From positions 1 to 36,025 of the forward strand of contig CALVNS010000024.1 in NCBI GenBank assembly GCA_944349855.1: a stretch of 36,025 bases of DNA, in the 5' to 3' direction. The notes under the pieces are model-generated. The model saw nothing but the letters and a program-made list of their open reading frames with translations. It was not told the DNA's origin and made no database searches. This DNA comes from an uncultured Eubacteriales bacterium (lineage in GTDB: Bacteria > Bacillota > Clostridia > Christensenellales > Aristaeellaceae). Positions 1 to 7,018 of this stretch are shown here, in pieces (positions within the stretch are counted from its first letter, which is position 1; each line of letters begins with the position of its first letter). The position numbers and the translations under genes are program-made.

Positions 1-102
1 GACAGCGCGACGGCTTAGTTGGAGGTGGTGGCTCAGGCGTCGATGACTGAAAACGCGATCAACGAAGCGCTGAAGCAGGCCGCGGAGGGGGTGCAGAAAT
101 GA
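1..102 (+). pseudogene. rnfG: Rnf complex subunit G, C-terminal end, with an in-frame stop near the window edge
   Basis: The frame ending in TGA at 100-102 encodes a tail containing LEVVAQASMTENAINEALK. This resembles the C-terminal FMN-binding end of RnfG, and rnfG is the expected gene directly before rnfE in clostridial Rnf operons. RnfG carries covalently bound FMN and passes electrons within the complex on the outer face of the membrane. The stop overlaps the rnfE start (ATGA), which implies translational coupling. Two oddities are visible. An in-frame TAG lies at 16-18, and the usual SGAT-like flavinylation motif reads AQASMT here. The TAG could be a genuine lesion or a base error at the end of the sequenced piece, because only 18 bases lie before it. 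The identity rests mostly on context. Confidence 0.5.
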
Positions 103-701
103 GCAATCTGCGTAAGATCTTTTTGAACGGCATTTTCAATGAAAACCCGACGTTCCGCCTGGTGCTGGGCATGTGCCCCACGCTGGCGATTACGACGGTC
201 GTGTCCAACGGCATTGGCATGGGCCTGGCCGCCACGTTCGTGCTGGTGTTTTCAAACCTGGTCATTTCGCTTCTGCGCAATGCCATTCCGGAAAAGATTC
301 GCATTCCGGCGTTCATTGTGGTCATTGCGACCTTTGTTACCATGGTGCAGTTGGTTGTGAAGGCGTTTTTGCCGGCGCTGGACAAGTCCCTGGGCCTGTT
401 CATCCCGCTGATCGTCGTCAACTGCATCATCTTCGCCCGTGCGGAGGCCTTCGCCTTTAAGAATCCGCCGCTCGCGTCCGTCGCGGACGGCCTGGGCATG
501 GGCCTTGGCTTCACGCTGGCGATCACGATCCTTTCCGCCATTCGCGAGCTGCTGGGCAGTGGTACGCTGCTGGGCATCTCCGTGCTGGGCGAAAACTTCC
601 AGCCGATGGCGATCATGACGGCGCCTCCGGGAGGCTTCATCGCGCTGGGCCTGCTGCTGGCGATTGTCAACACGCTGACTTCCCGCAAGAAGGCGGCTTA
701 A
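99..701 (+). CDS. rnfE: Rnf electron transport complex subunit E
   Basis: This is a 200-residue integral membrane protein with about six hydrophobic segments. It matches RnfE/RsxE through the early GMCPTLA segment and the central VVNCIIFARAEAFA segment. RnfE and its paralogue RnfA (the next gene) are inverted-topology partners in the membrane core of Rnf, which couples ferredoxin oxidation and NAD+ reduction to Na+ or H+ translocation. The conserved cysteines near residues 26 and 108 fit the membrane [2Fe-2S] site proposed between RnfA and RnfE. The ATG overlaps the upstream stop as ATGA, and rnfA follows after 15 bases. Length is normal for the family. Confidence 0.95.
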   Translation: MSNLRKIFLNGIFNENPTFRLVLGMCPTLAITTVVSNGIGMGLAATFVLVFSNLVISLLRNAIPEKIRIPAFIVVIATFVTMVQLVVKAFLPALDKSLGLFIPLIVVNCIIFARAEAFAFKNPPLASVADGLGMGLGFTLAITILSAIRELLGSGTLLGISVLGENFQPMAIMTAPPGGFIALGLLLAIVNTLTSRKKAA

Positions 702-716
702 AGAGGAGGGGAATGG

Positions 717-1289
717 ATGAATTACTTAACCATTTTGATCGGAGGCATTCTGGTCAATAACTTCGTCATGTCCCGCTTCCTGGGCTGCTGTCCGTTCCTG
801 GGCGTCTCCAAGAAGATCGAGACGGCTTTCGGCATGGGCATGGCGGTGACGTTTGTCATGGCGCTGGCCTCTCTGGTGACCTACCTGGTGCAGTATTACC
901 TCCTGGTGCCGCTGAAGCTGGAATATCTTCAGACGATCGCGTTCATCCTCGTCATCGCCGTGCTGGTGCAGATCGTCGAGAACGCGCTTAAGAAGATCAG
1001 CCCGAGCCTCTATCAGGCGTTGGGCGTCTATCTGCCGCTGATCACGACCAACTGCGCGGTGCTGGGCGTTGCGCTGCTGAACATCACCGAGGGCTACAAC
1101 CTGGTCGAGTCCGTTGTGAATGGTGTTGCGGGCGCGCTGGGCTTTACCCTGTCCATCGTGCTCTTTGCTGGCATCCGCGAGCGCCTGGCCGTGAGCGACA
1201 TGCCCAAGTGGATGGATGGATTCCCGGGCGCGCTGATCACCGCCGGCCTGATGGCGGTCTCGTTCCTGGGCTTCACCGGCCTGATTTAA
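717..1289 (+). CDS. rnfA: Rnf electron transport complex subunit A
   Basis: This 190-residue polytopic membrane protein is recognised by [18 protein letters not shown] near the N-terminus and [15 protein letters not shown] in the second half, both hallmarks of RnfA/RsxA. It is homologous to RnfE but inserted with opposite topology; together they form the membrane electron path of the ferredoxin:NAD+ oxidoreductase. Two ATG codons lie close together at 713 and 717. The one at 717 is in frame and sits six bases after the ribosome binding site AGGAGGGG (703-710). rnfB starts 13 bases downstream, so the genes are surely co-transcribed. Confidence 0.95.
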   Translation: MNYLTILIGGILVNNFVMSRFLGCCPFLGVSKKIETAFGMGMAVTFVMALASLVTYLVQYYLLVPLKLEYLQTIAFILVIAVLVQIVENALKKISPSLYQALGVYLPLITTNCAVLGVALLNITEGYNLVESVVNGVAGALGFTLSIVLFAGIRERLAVSDMPKWMDGFPGALITAGLMAVSFLGFTGLI

Positions 1290-1302
1290 GGAGGGTGTGA
1301 GA

Positions 1303-2367
1303 ATGGATTTTGCTTCGATTTTGACGGCTGCGGTGGTGCTCGGCGTTCTGGGCCTGATCTTTGGCGCCCTGCTCGCAGTGACCAGCAAGGTCTTTGCAGT
1401 GCCCTCCAATCCCAAGGCGGATGCGCTGCGCGAGTGCCTTCCGGGCGCGAACTGCGGCGCCTGCGGATTCCCGGGCTGCGACGGCTATGCCGCCGCGGTG
1501 GCCGATGGGAAGGCCGAGATCGGCAAGTGCCCGGTCGGCGGCGCGCCTGTGGCGGCGAAGATGGGCGAGATCATGGGCGTAGAGGCCACGATCGGTGCGC
1601 GTATGGTTGCCGCTGTCAACTGTCAGGGCAGCGTAGGCCACTGCAAGCCCAAGTATGACTACAATGGCATTGAGGACTGCCTGGCTGCCTCGCTGGTGGA
1701 GGGAGGAACCAAGTCCTGTCCGTATGCGTGCCTGGGTCTGGGCACGTGTGAGCGCGCCTGCCCGTTTGATGCGATCCACGTCGATCCGGTGCGTAAGATC
1801 GCCATCGTCGACGAGGAAAAGTGCCAGGGCTGTGAGAAGTGCGTTGCGGCGTGCCCCAAGCACGTGCTGTCCATGAAGCCTGCGGACCGCGTGGTGTCCG
1901 TTGCCTGCAACTCTCATGACAAGGCCAAGGACGTCAAGGAGAGCTGCAAGGTCGGTTGCATCGGCTGCGGCAAGTGCGAGAAGGCGTGTAAGTTTGGCGC
2001 GATCACGATGGAGAATAACCTGCCCGTGATCGACTACACGAAGTGCGTCGGCTGCATGATGTGCGCAGAGGGATGCCCGACCGGCTCGATTGCAGGTGAG
2101 CTTGAAAACCGCCTGATCGCGCAGATCAATCCGGATGCCTGCGTCGGCTGCACGCTGTGCAAGAAGCAGTGCCAGTTTGATGCGATCCTCGGCGAGCTCA
2201 AGCAGAAGCACGTGGTGCTCGACGCCTGCACCGGCTGCGGCCAGTGCGCGGCCAAGTGCCCCAAGAAGGCCATCACCATGCGCCCGCGTCATAAGCCGCG
2301 CGACCCCATGGCGACGGCCGCCAAACTGACGGCATCTGCGACGGCCAACCAGGCTTCGAACGCGTAA
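1303..2367 (+). CDS. rnfB: Rnf complex subunit B, polyferredoxin
   Basis: RnfB takes electrons from reduced ferredoxin and feeds them into the Rnf complex. The 354-residue protein starts with one hydrophobic anchor (about residues 5-27). A four-cysteine cluster follows at C51, C54, C59 and C76, with the spacing typical of RnfB. A long iron-sulfur region comes next: a variant site at C139-C153 and five CxxCxxCxxxC sites at 174-184, 219-229, 248-258, 280-290 and 309-319. That is room for up to seven [4Fe-4S] clusters, more than in short proteobacterial RnfB. The ATG at 1303 lies seven bases after AAGGAGGG; a GTG at 1297 is too close to that site. It is the last gene of the operon, and a terminator follows. 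Confidence 0.95.
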   Translation: MDFASILTAAVVLGVLGLIFGALLAVTSKVFAVPSNPKADALRECLPGANCGACGFPGCDGYAAAVADGKAEIGKCPVGGAPVAAKMGEIMGVEATIGARMVAAVNCQGSVGHCKPKYDYNGIEDCLAASLVEGGTKSCPYACLGLGTCERACPFDAIHVDPVRKIAIVDEEKCQGCEKCVAACPKHVLSMKPADRVVSVACNSHDKAKDVKESCKVGCIGCGKCEKACKFGAITMENNLPVIDYTKCVGCMMCAEGCPTGSIAGELENRLIAQINPDACVGCTLCKKQCQFDAILGELKQKHVVLDACTGCGQCAAKCPKKAITMRPRHKPRDPMATAAKLTASATANQASNA

Positions 2368-2396
2368 GCCCTTTGCAAGTGATCACCTGTTAAAGG

Positions 2397-2438
2397 CGGC
2401 ATGGAAGGCAGCAATGCCTTCCATGCCGTTTTTCTTTT
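2397..2438 (+). terminator. Intrinsic terminator of the rnf operon
   Basis: A perfect 14-bp stem (2397-2410 with 2415-2428) with a four-base loop GCAA is followed by TTTTTCTTTT. It lies 30 bases after the rnfB stop. Confidence 0.95.
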
Positions 2439-2737
2439 CCTTGCTTTCCGAAGGCGGGCGAGGCCGTCAACGTCAGAGCATATGCGCTGTTCATCTTGAA
2501 CGTTGACTGTTTCGGCTGACCTTTCTATTTCATAGGTCTTTATGGTATTTCCATAGTCTGATCGTAAAGTATATTTGGCAAATAGAGAAACCTCCGAACA
2601 AGATAAAAAAGGCCATCAGAGTGGATGCTGTCTATCCAATTTTTGCATGTTGCTTTATGGCATATGAGCGTTCGTTTGACGCCGGCAATGAAGTTCCATA
2701 TCCTGGATCTGAAATGATGGCAGAAGGAGAGGCTTCA
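2439..2737. other. Intergenic region between rnfB and the kinase-like gene
   Basis: The first part is GC-rich without recognisable content. From about 2520 it becomes AT-rich. The frame of the downstream gene stays open up to 2621, but the upstream extension lacks a good ribosome binding site and precedes the P-loop strand that normally begins such proteins. I therefore treat it as leader. No RNA gene or riboswitch was recognised. Confidence 0.5.
2548..2575 (+). promoter_or_regulatory. Possible promoter for the kinase-like gene
   Basis: TTTCCA (2548-2553) and TATATT (2570-2575) are separated by 16 bases in the AT-rich stretch. The -10 is one base from consensus, but the -35 is weak. The implied leader is about 155 bases. 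Confidence 0.3.
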
Positions 2738-3295
2738 ATGAAGCAGATAATTCACATCTTCGGCGCCTCCGGCTCCGGCACGTCGACGCTGGGCCAAGCG
2801 ATACGCGACGCGCTCGGCTATTGCTGGATGGACACGGACGACTACTTCTGGCTGCCGTCCGATCCACCCTACACGCAAAAGCGCCCGATTGACGAGCGCC
2901 TCCGGATGATGCGCGCCGATATGGCCGACGCCGACAATGTCGTGATTTCGGGTTCTCTGGTCGACTGGGGCGATGCATTGATCCCCCTGTTCACGTTGGC
3001 CATCCGGCTGGAAACGGATACGCAGGTGCGCATCGAGAGGCTGAAGCGAAGAGAAAGGGCGGCCTTTGGCCGCCGCATAGAGGTCGGAGGGGACATGTAT
3101 CAGACGCACGCGGACTTTCTCAGGGGGGCGGCGGCATACGACACCGGCGGCCCGGAGATGCGCAGCAGAGCCAAGCATGACGCATGGCAACGGCAGCTCC
3201 GGTGTCCCCTGCTGGTACTCGACGGCGGCGACGACCTGGACCGCAACCTTTCCACCGTTCAGGAGGCCTTAAGGCAAGGCCTGCCCGTTCGATGA
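2738..3295 (+). CDS. P-loop kinase-like NTPase with an atypical Walker A
   Basis: This is a 185-residue protein of the small nucleoside/shikimate-kinase-like P-loop fold. The N-terminal strand IIHIF leads into GASGSGTST (residues 9-17), where Thr takes the place of the usual Walker A lysine. DTDDYFW follows at about 31-37, where such kinases bind the phosphate acceptor. A charged lid-like segment, RLKRRERAAFGRR, lies in the second half. The substrate is not known. The ATG at 2738 has AGGAG eight bases upstream and begins right before the first strand, so it is preferred over the longer open frame. It seems monocistronic and converges on the MFS gene, 21 bases away. Confidence 0.7.
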   Translation: MKQIIHIFGASGSGTSTLGQAIRDALGYCWMDTDDYFWLPSDPPYTQKRPIDERLRMMRADMADADNVVISGSLVDWGDALIPLFTLAIRLETDTQVRIERLKRRERAAFGRRIEVGGDMYQTHADFLRGAAAYDTGGPEMRSRAKHDAWQRQLRCPLLVLDGGDDLDRNLSTVQEALRQGLPVR

Positions 3296-3316
3296 AGGAG
3301 CGCGCAGGCCCTGGAG

Positions 3317-4420
3317 CTATACCGACCGATTGTAGATCGGCTCAACGTCCGCACGCCGTCGGACGATCAGCGCCTGCATCACGAGCAGTGAAAAGCCGGC
3401 AAATAGCAGCGAGACCAAGCGATAGGGGAGAATTTCGCCCAAAGCGCCCGCGCAGAGCTGCGCGAGCATCAGCGGGTACCACAGGAACAGCAGCGCGCCG
3501 TCGCATACCTCGTATATCCGGTATACCCACACTGTGAGCGCATAGCGCTGCGCTTGCGGAATGGTGTAGAGGTAGTGTACTGCGCCGCCGACCATGCGTC
3601 CGACCGTTTCGGCGGAGAGGAGCGCGGCGTACATGGCCGTCGTCAGTCCGGGCGTGCTTTGAAAGTGCGCCAGCGCCATGAGATTGACGCCGTTTGCGCA
3701 GGCGTTGGTCGTGGTCATATACAGGTAGATATTGCGAATGCCCCGATCCTGCCTCACATAGCGCACGCCGCCCGTCAGCTCCCGCGCATAGCGCCGCAGC
3801 CGCTCAGCCAACGGCGCGGGCGGACAGACTTCGGGCGAACGGGGCGCCTGAATGCGATGTTCAAATAGCGCGGCGACCCACAGCAGCGCGCCTTCGGTGA
3901 AGACGATGGGGATGATGCCGTACGCGCCGTAGATCACGGAGGCGGCGGGGGTGACGATGGCCGATACGCTCGGATAGATCATGGCGGAGATCGCATATCC
4001 CCGCTGCATGCACCCTGCGGGAATCAGGTCGGGATACAGCGCATCGTAGGCCAGACTGTACGTTGCCCCGATGCTGCTCATTGTCAGGCTGAACAGGAGA
4101 TAGATGGCATAGGAGAAGGGTACGCGCGTCAAATACAGGCCGAATAGCAGGTAGAGGCACCCGGACAGCGCGTCCAGCCCTACGATGAGACGTTTTTTGT
4201 CGCAGCGGTCGACGACTGGCGCGATTAGGATGGGCAATATCACGCTCGGGAAGAGAGAAAGCGCCGCAAACAGCCCGGAGAGCCAGGTCGATTCGGTCTG
4301 GTCGAACACGATCAGGCTGAGCGCGAGGCTCATGGCCGTGCCGCCGATGGCGCTAACGACCGTACCGAGGGTGATGGTGACGAAGTTGCGCGTCCACAGG
4401 CGAGAAGCACGTCGCTGCAA
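3317..4420 (-). CDS. MFS transporter, apparently internally shortened
   Basis: A 367-residue hydrophobic protein of the major facilitator superfamily, resembling drug-efflux-like MFS members of Firmicutes. The N-terminal half carries the loop motif DRCDKKRLI after the second helix. The C-terminus RRRADVEPIYNRSV is the usual ending of this group. The C-terminal half is short: at residue 320/321 PLMLA is joined directly to QLCAGALGE. From family knowledge I would expect another 40 or so residues there, including a loop and a membrane segment. It starts with TTG, seven bases after a GGGGG ribosome binding site that lies inside an inverted repeat. It lies downstream of the XRE/TPR regulator on the same strand, which may control it. 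Substrate unknown. Transport competence is doubtful because of the missing segment. Confidence 0.75.
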   Translation of the reverse strand: MQRRASRLWTRNFVTITLGTVVSAIGGTAMSLALSLIVFDQTESTWLSGLFAALSLFPSVILPILIAPVVDRCDKKRLIVGLDALSGCLYLLFGLYLTRVPFSYAIYLLFSLTMSSIGATYSLAYDALYPDLIPAGCMQRGYAISAMIYPSVSAIVTPAASVIYGAYGIIPIVFTEGALLWVAALFEHRIQAPRSPEVCPPAPLAERLRRYARELTGGVRYVRQDRGIRNIYLYMTTTNACANGVNLMALAHFQSTPGLTTAMYAALLSAETVGRMVGGAVHYLYTIPQAQRYALTVWVYRIYEVCDGALLFLWYPLMLAQLCAGALGEILPYRLVSLLFAGFSLLVMQALIVRRRADVEPIYNRSV

Positions 4421-4425
4421 GAGAA

Positions 4426-4482
4426 AACCCCCTTTTTCATGCTCTCATTATAGCGCCCTGCTGAGCAATGAAAAAGGGGGTT
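4426..4482 (-). promoter_or_regulatory. Long inverted repeat combining terminator, promoter and ribosome binding site
   Basis: Perfect 15-bp arms (4468-4482 and 4426-4440) enclose 27 bases. On the minus strand the arms read AACCCCCTTTTTCAT and ATGAAAAAGGGGGTT, and inner TGCTC/GAGCA can extend the stem with one bulge. The 3' arm ends in GGGGG followed by TTTTCTC, like an intrinsic terminator of the upstream regulator gene. The loop holds TATAAT (4452-4447), and the 3' arm holds the GGGGG ribosome binding site of the MFS gene. Confidence 0.65.
4447..4474 (-). promoter_or_regulatory. Candidate promoter of the MFS gene inside the inverted repeat
   Basis: A perfect -10 TATAAT (4452-4447) is preceded after 16 bases by TTTTCA (4474-4469), four of six matches to -35. 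Transcription would begin near 4440 and give a leader of about 20 bases. Confidence 0.45.
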
Positions 4483-4513
4483 GTTTTGTGAAAATTGTAT
4501 GTGAATGCAGGCG

Positions 4514-5752
4514 TTAGAATGGATTAAACGGTCCGTTTTCGGAAAACATCCCGATCTCTTGCGAGATCTGCAGCGCGTCCTTGTAGCGCCGCTGATGGAC
4601 ATAGGCCTCAATCAGAAAGCCGGCGTGGAACTGCTTGAAGCCAAAGTGCAGCACGCCGGGCGCTTCATCGTACACAGCGCGCAGCAGCGCCGCATAGTCG
4701 GGATCGTCCAGATAGCCGGGGGTGAGGCGCATCTCCGCCACGCGCAGCATCCGATCGTAAATGGCGGGCAGATCCGGTGAGAGGAAGGCGCGCGCCTCGG
4801 CCAAAGCCTCGCGGGCCTGGGCGCATAGTCCGAGGTGTGTATAGACGAGGGCCAGCTTGTGCCGGACGAGCAGATTTTCCACGCCGTCGGAGGAAGCGTG
4901 TGCGAGCGCGGCTTCCAGCCAGTCGCGCGCCTCCTCGTGGCGGCACAGCTCCAGACATGTTGCGCCAATGTTGTATTCGATTTCGCCCACGGAAGCGGGG
5001 CGCAGGGTGTGTGCCAGCGCGAGCGTGCGCCGGAAGGCGCGCATCATGGAGGGATAGTGGCGCTGGTTGGCATAGCAGCAGCCCAGCAAAAAGCTGGCGT
5101 CGAACAGGACGGTGCCGTTGCCCTCCTCACAGGCCAGAGCGTAGGCCCGCTCGGCCTCCTGCCCTGCCTGAATGTATCGCCCGCGCGCAAAGCTGAAGTG
5201 CGCCCGCCAGAGGAAGAGCAGCGCACACGGTCGCAAGCGCTCCGCTTGGGCGAAGGCCTCTTCCCGCGCATGTCCGTCTTCGCACAGCAAGGCGCGGCCC
5301 ATGGCATATAGAGCCAGCTGTTCCCCCTGCAGATAGTCGACAAACGGGGACAGCGCCTCCAACGCTGCGGCAAGTGCGGCCTGATCATCCGTATGCATGG
5401 CGATGCATGCGCGGTATAGCTCGATGGAAAGCGCCAGCGGAGAGGACTCCAGCGCCCCGGCATGCGCGTCGAGCCATGCATCGCGTCCGTCTGCGCTCAG
5501 CGTGCACAGCAGGAACCGATCGAAATATTCGCGCAATGCGCGGGCGGCTACGGCCTCGGTTTCGACGTCGATCTGTGCGCGAAGGCCCAGCGCCTGCAGC
5601 AGCCGCTCTACGATCTCCGGCCCCGCGTGGACCTGACCCTGCTCGATCTTGCTCAGGTAGGAGGCCGAGCAGATGCCCTTGCACAATCCCTCCTGGGAGA
5701 GATTCTGGCGCAGCCGCTCGCGCCGAATGAGAAAGCCGGTAAAGTGCTTCAT
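4514..5752 (-). CDS. XRE-family regulator with TPR-like C-terminal region
   Basis: This 412-residue cytoplasmic DNA-binding protein has an N-terminal helix-turn-helix of the Cro/C1 type (about residues 5-58: RRERLRQNLSQEGLCKGICS, then SYLSKIEQG). The rest is an Ala- and Leu-rich array of helical hairpins like tetratricopeptide repeats. This is the layout of peptide-sensing RRNPP-type regulators (Rgg/PlcR group), but a peptide ligand is only an inference. The ATG at 5752 has GGGGTGG just upstream; a GTG at 5761 is the alternative. Its own promoter (5771-5799) gives a very short leader. The MFS gene lies 93 bases downstream and is the obvious candidate target. Confidence 0.85.
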   Translation of the reverse strand: MKHFTGFLIRRERLRQNLSQEGLCKGICSASYLSKIEQGQVHAGPEIVERLLQALGLRAQIDVETEAVAARALREYFDRFLLCTLSADGRDAWLDAHAGALESSPLALSIELYRACIAMHTDDQAALAAALEALSPFVDYLQGEQLALYAMGRALLCEDGHAREEAFAQAERLRPCALLFLWRAHFSFARGRYIQAGQEAERAYALACEEGNGTVLFDASFLLGCCYANQRHYPSMMRAFRRTLALAHTLRPASVGEIEYNIGATCLELCRHEEARDWLEAALAHASSDGVENLLVRHKLALVYTHLGLCAQAREALAEARAFLSPDLPAIYDRMLRVAEMRLTPGYLDDPDYAALLRAVYDEAPGVLHFGFKQFHAGFLIEAYVHQRRYKDALQISQEIGMFSENGPFNPF

Positions 5753-5770
5753 CGTGTCCACCCCGATACG

Positions 5771-5799
5771 ATTCTAGCATAGGCGCGGACAAAAGACAA
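5771..5799 (-). promoter_or_regulatory. Promoter of the XRE/TPR regulator
   Basis: TTGTCT (5799-5794), a 17-base spacer and TAGAAT (5776-5771) with an upstream TG extension (TGC before the hexamer). The expected start near 5764 leaves about 12 bases before the ATG. The -35 overlaps the tail of the antiporter terminator. Confidence 0.6.
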
Positions 5800-5826
5800 G
5801 GCGCCGTCTCCTGGGGAGACGACGCC
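5791..5826 (-). terminator. Intrinsic terminator of the antiporter operon
   Basis: Read on the minus strand, GGCGTCGTCTCC (5826-5815) pairs with GGAGACGGCGCC (5811-5800), 12 bp with one G-U pair and a three-base loop. TTGTCTTTT follows. It begins 13 bases after the antiporter stop. Confidence 0.85.
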
Positions 5827-5839
5827 CTTGCGTTTGGAC

Positions 5840-7018
5840 CTACGCGCGCTGCGCCGGCGCGATTTCGCCGGCCTTGGTCAACGCGACTTTGGTGATGACG
5901 GGGCCGACCAACTCGTAAACCAGTGTTCCGGCCAGGATGACGGCGCGGACAGTGACGCCATATTCGGGGATGACCTGCATTGCAAGCTGCGTCATGCCAA
6001 TGGCCACGCCCGCCTGTGGCAACAACGTATAGCCCAGGTACTTGCGCACGTTCGGCTCGGCCTTGACGAGAGAGGAGCCGATGAAAGCGCCGACCCACTT
6101 GCCCAAGCTGCGGAAGAGCAGGTAGCTGACGCCCAGGAGCCCGACCGTCGGCAGCACAGACAGGTTCAGGTCTGCGCCGGACAGCACAAAGAAGAGCATG
6201 AACAGCGGCGGCGTGAAGCGATCGCACTGCTCGATGATCTTGTCCGAGGCGGGGCTGAGGTTGATCATCACAGCGCCGATCATCATACACACGAGCAGAG
6301 AAGAGAGGCCCCACATTTCGCACAGCGCCAATCCACCGAGCACGGCGGCGATGGTCAAGGAGAGCATGTTGCCGCGCGAGTGGAAGAAACGTGCGGCCAG
6401 AGTCTGCACCAGGCCGATGCCTGCGCCCAACAGCAGGGAGCCGAGGATCTCCAACATCGGTGAGATGAACATGCTCTGTACCGTCAGGGCCTCACCGCTG
6501 TAGATGGCCGCGGCGATGGCGCTGGAGATGCTGAAGGCCATCAGACACAGCGCGTCGTCCATGGCCACAACCGGCAGCAACATGCTGCAGACTGGTCCGC
6601 GCGCCTTGTACTGGCGAACGACCATCAACGTGGCGGCCGGGGCGGTGGCTGCGGCGATGGCGCCAAGCATGAGGCAAAGGGGCAGGGGAAATCCCATCGC
6701 GATGAGCGCGACGTCGACAAGCACTACGGCGCAAAGCCCTTCAAAGAGCGTGATGACGATGGGCTTGGAACCAATCTGGCGCAGATAGCTCAAGCGGAAT
6801 TCCGCGCCGATCGAATAGGCGATGAAGCCCAGGGCAACATCGGTGAGCACGGAGAGCGACGCGACGGCATCCTGCGGCAGCAGGCCGAGCACGGAAGGGC
6901 CGACGAGCAGACCGCCGACCAGATAGGCCGTTACATTGGGCAGGCGGATCAGGCGAATGATACGGCTGAAAAATAGACCCACGATCAATGCGATCGACAG
7001 GGCAAGCAGCATATTCAC
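5840..7018 (-). CDS. Cation:proton antiporter, CPA2 family
   Basis: A 392-residue polytopic membrane protein of the Na+/H+ exchanger fold (CPA2/KefB-like membrane domain only). The N-terminal stretch LPNVTAYLVGGLLVGP (about 26-41) is typical. An unwound-helix motif TAPAAT lies at 125-130, and the paired aspartates D154-D155 in VAMDDALC are the expected ion-binding site. There is no C-terminal TrkA-N/RCK domain, so regulation must come from elsewhere. The GTG at 7018 overlaps the upstream stop (GTGA) and has GGGGGG eight bases before it; an ATG at 7012 is the alternative. It is translationally coupled to the PII-like gene upstream. Ion selectivity (Na+ or K+) cannot be told from sequence. Confidence 0.9.
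   Translation of the reverse strand: MNMLLALSIALIVGLFFSRIIRLIRLPNVTAYLVGGLLVGPSVLGLLPQDAVASLSVLTDVALGFIAYSIGAEFRLSYLRQIGSKPIVITLFEGLCAVVLVDVALIAMGFPLPLCLMLGAIAAATAPAATLMVVRQYKARGPVCSMLLPVVAMDDALCLMAFSISSAIAAAIYSGEALTVQSMFISPMLEILGSLLLGAGIGLVQTLAARFFHSRGNMLSLTIAAVLGGLALCEMWGLSSLLVCMMIGAVMINLSPASDKIIEQCDRFTPPLFMLFFVLSGADLNLSVLPTVGLLGVSYLLFRSLGKWVGAFIGSSLVKAEPNVRKYLGYTLLPQAGVAIGMTQLAMQVIPEYGVTVRAVILAGTLVYELVGPVITKVALTKAGEIAPAQRA

Noticed and set aside
1273-2292. A 339-codon open frame opposite rnfB
   Set aside because: Shadow of rnfB with Ala/Arg/His-rich composition and no ribosome binding site.
2621-2737. N-terminal extension of the kinase-like gene from a GTG at 2621
   Set aside because: No ribosome binding site, and the extension would precede the strand that starts the P-loop fold. 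The ATG at 2738 has a good site.
3278-3310. Inverted repeat GGCCTGC/GCAGGCC across the end of the kinase-like gene
   Set aside because: Only seven base pairs with a 19-base loop and no T-tract; too weak to call a terminator.
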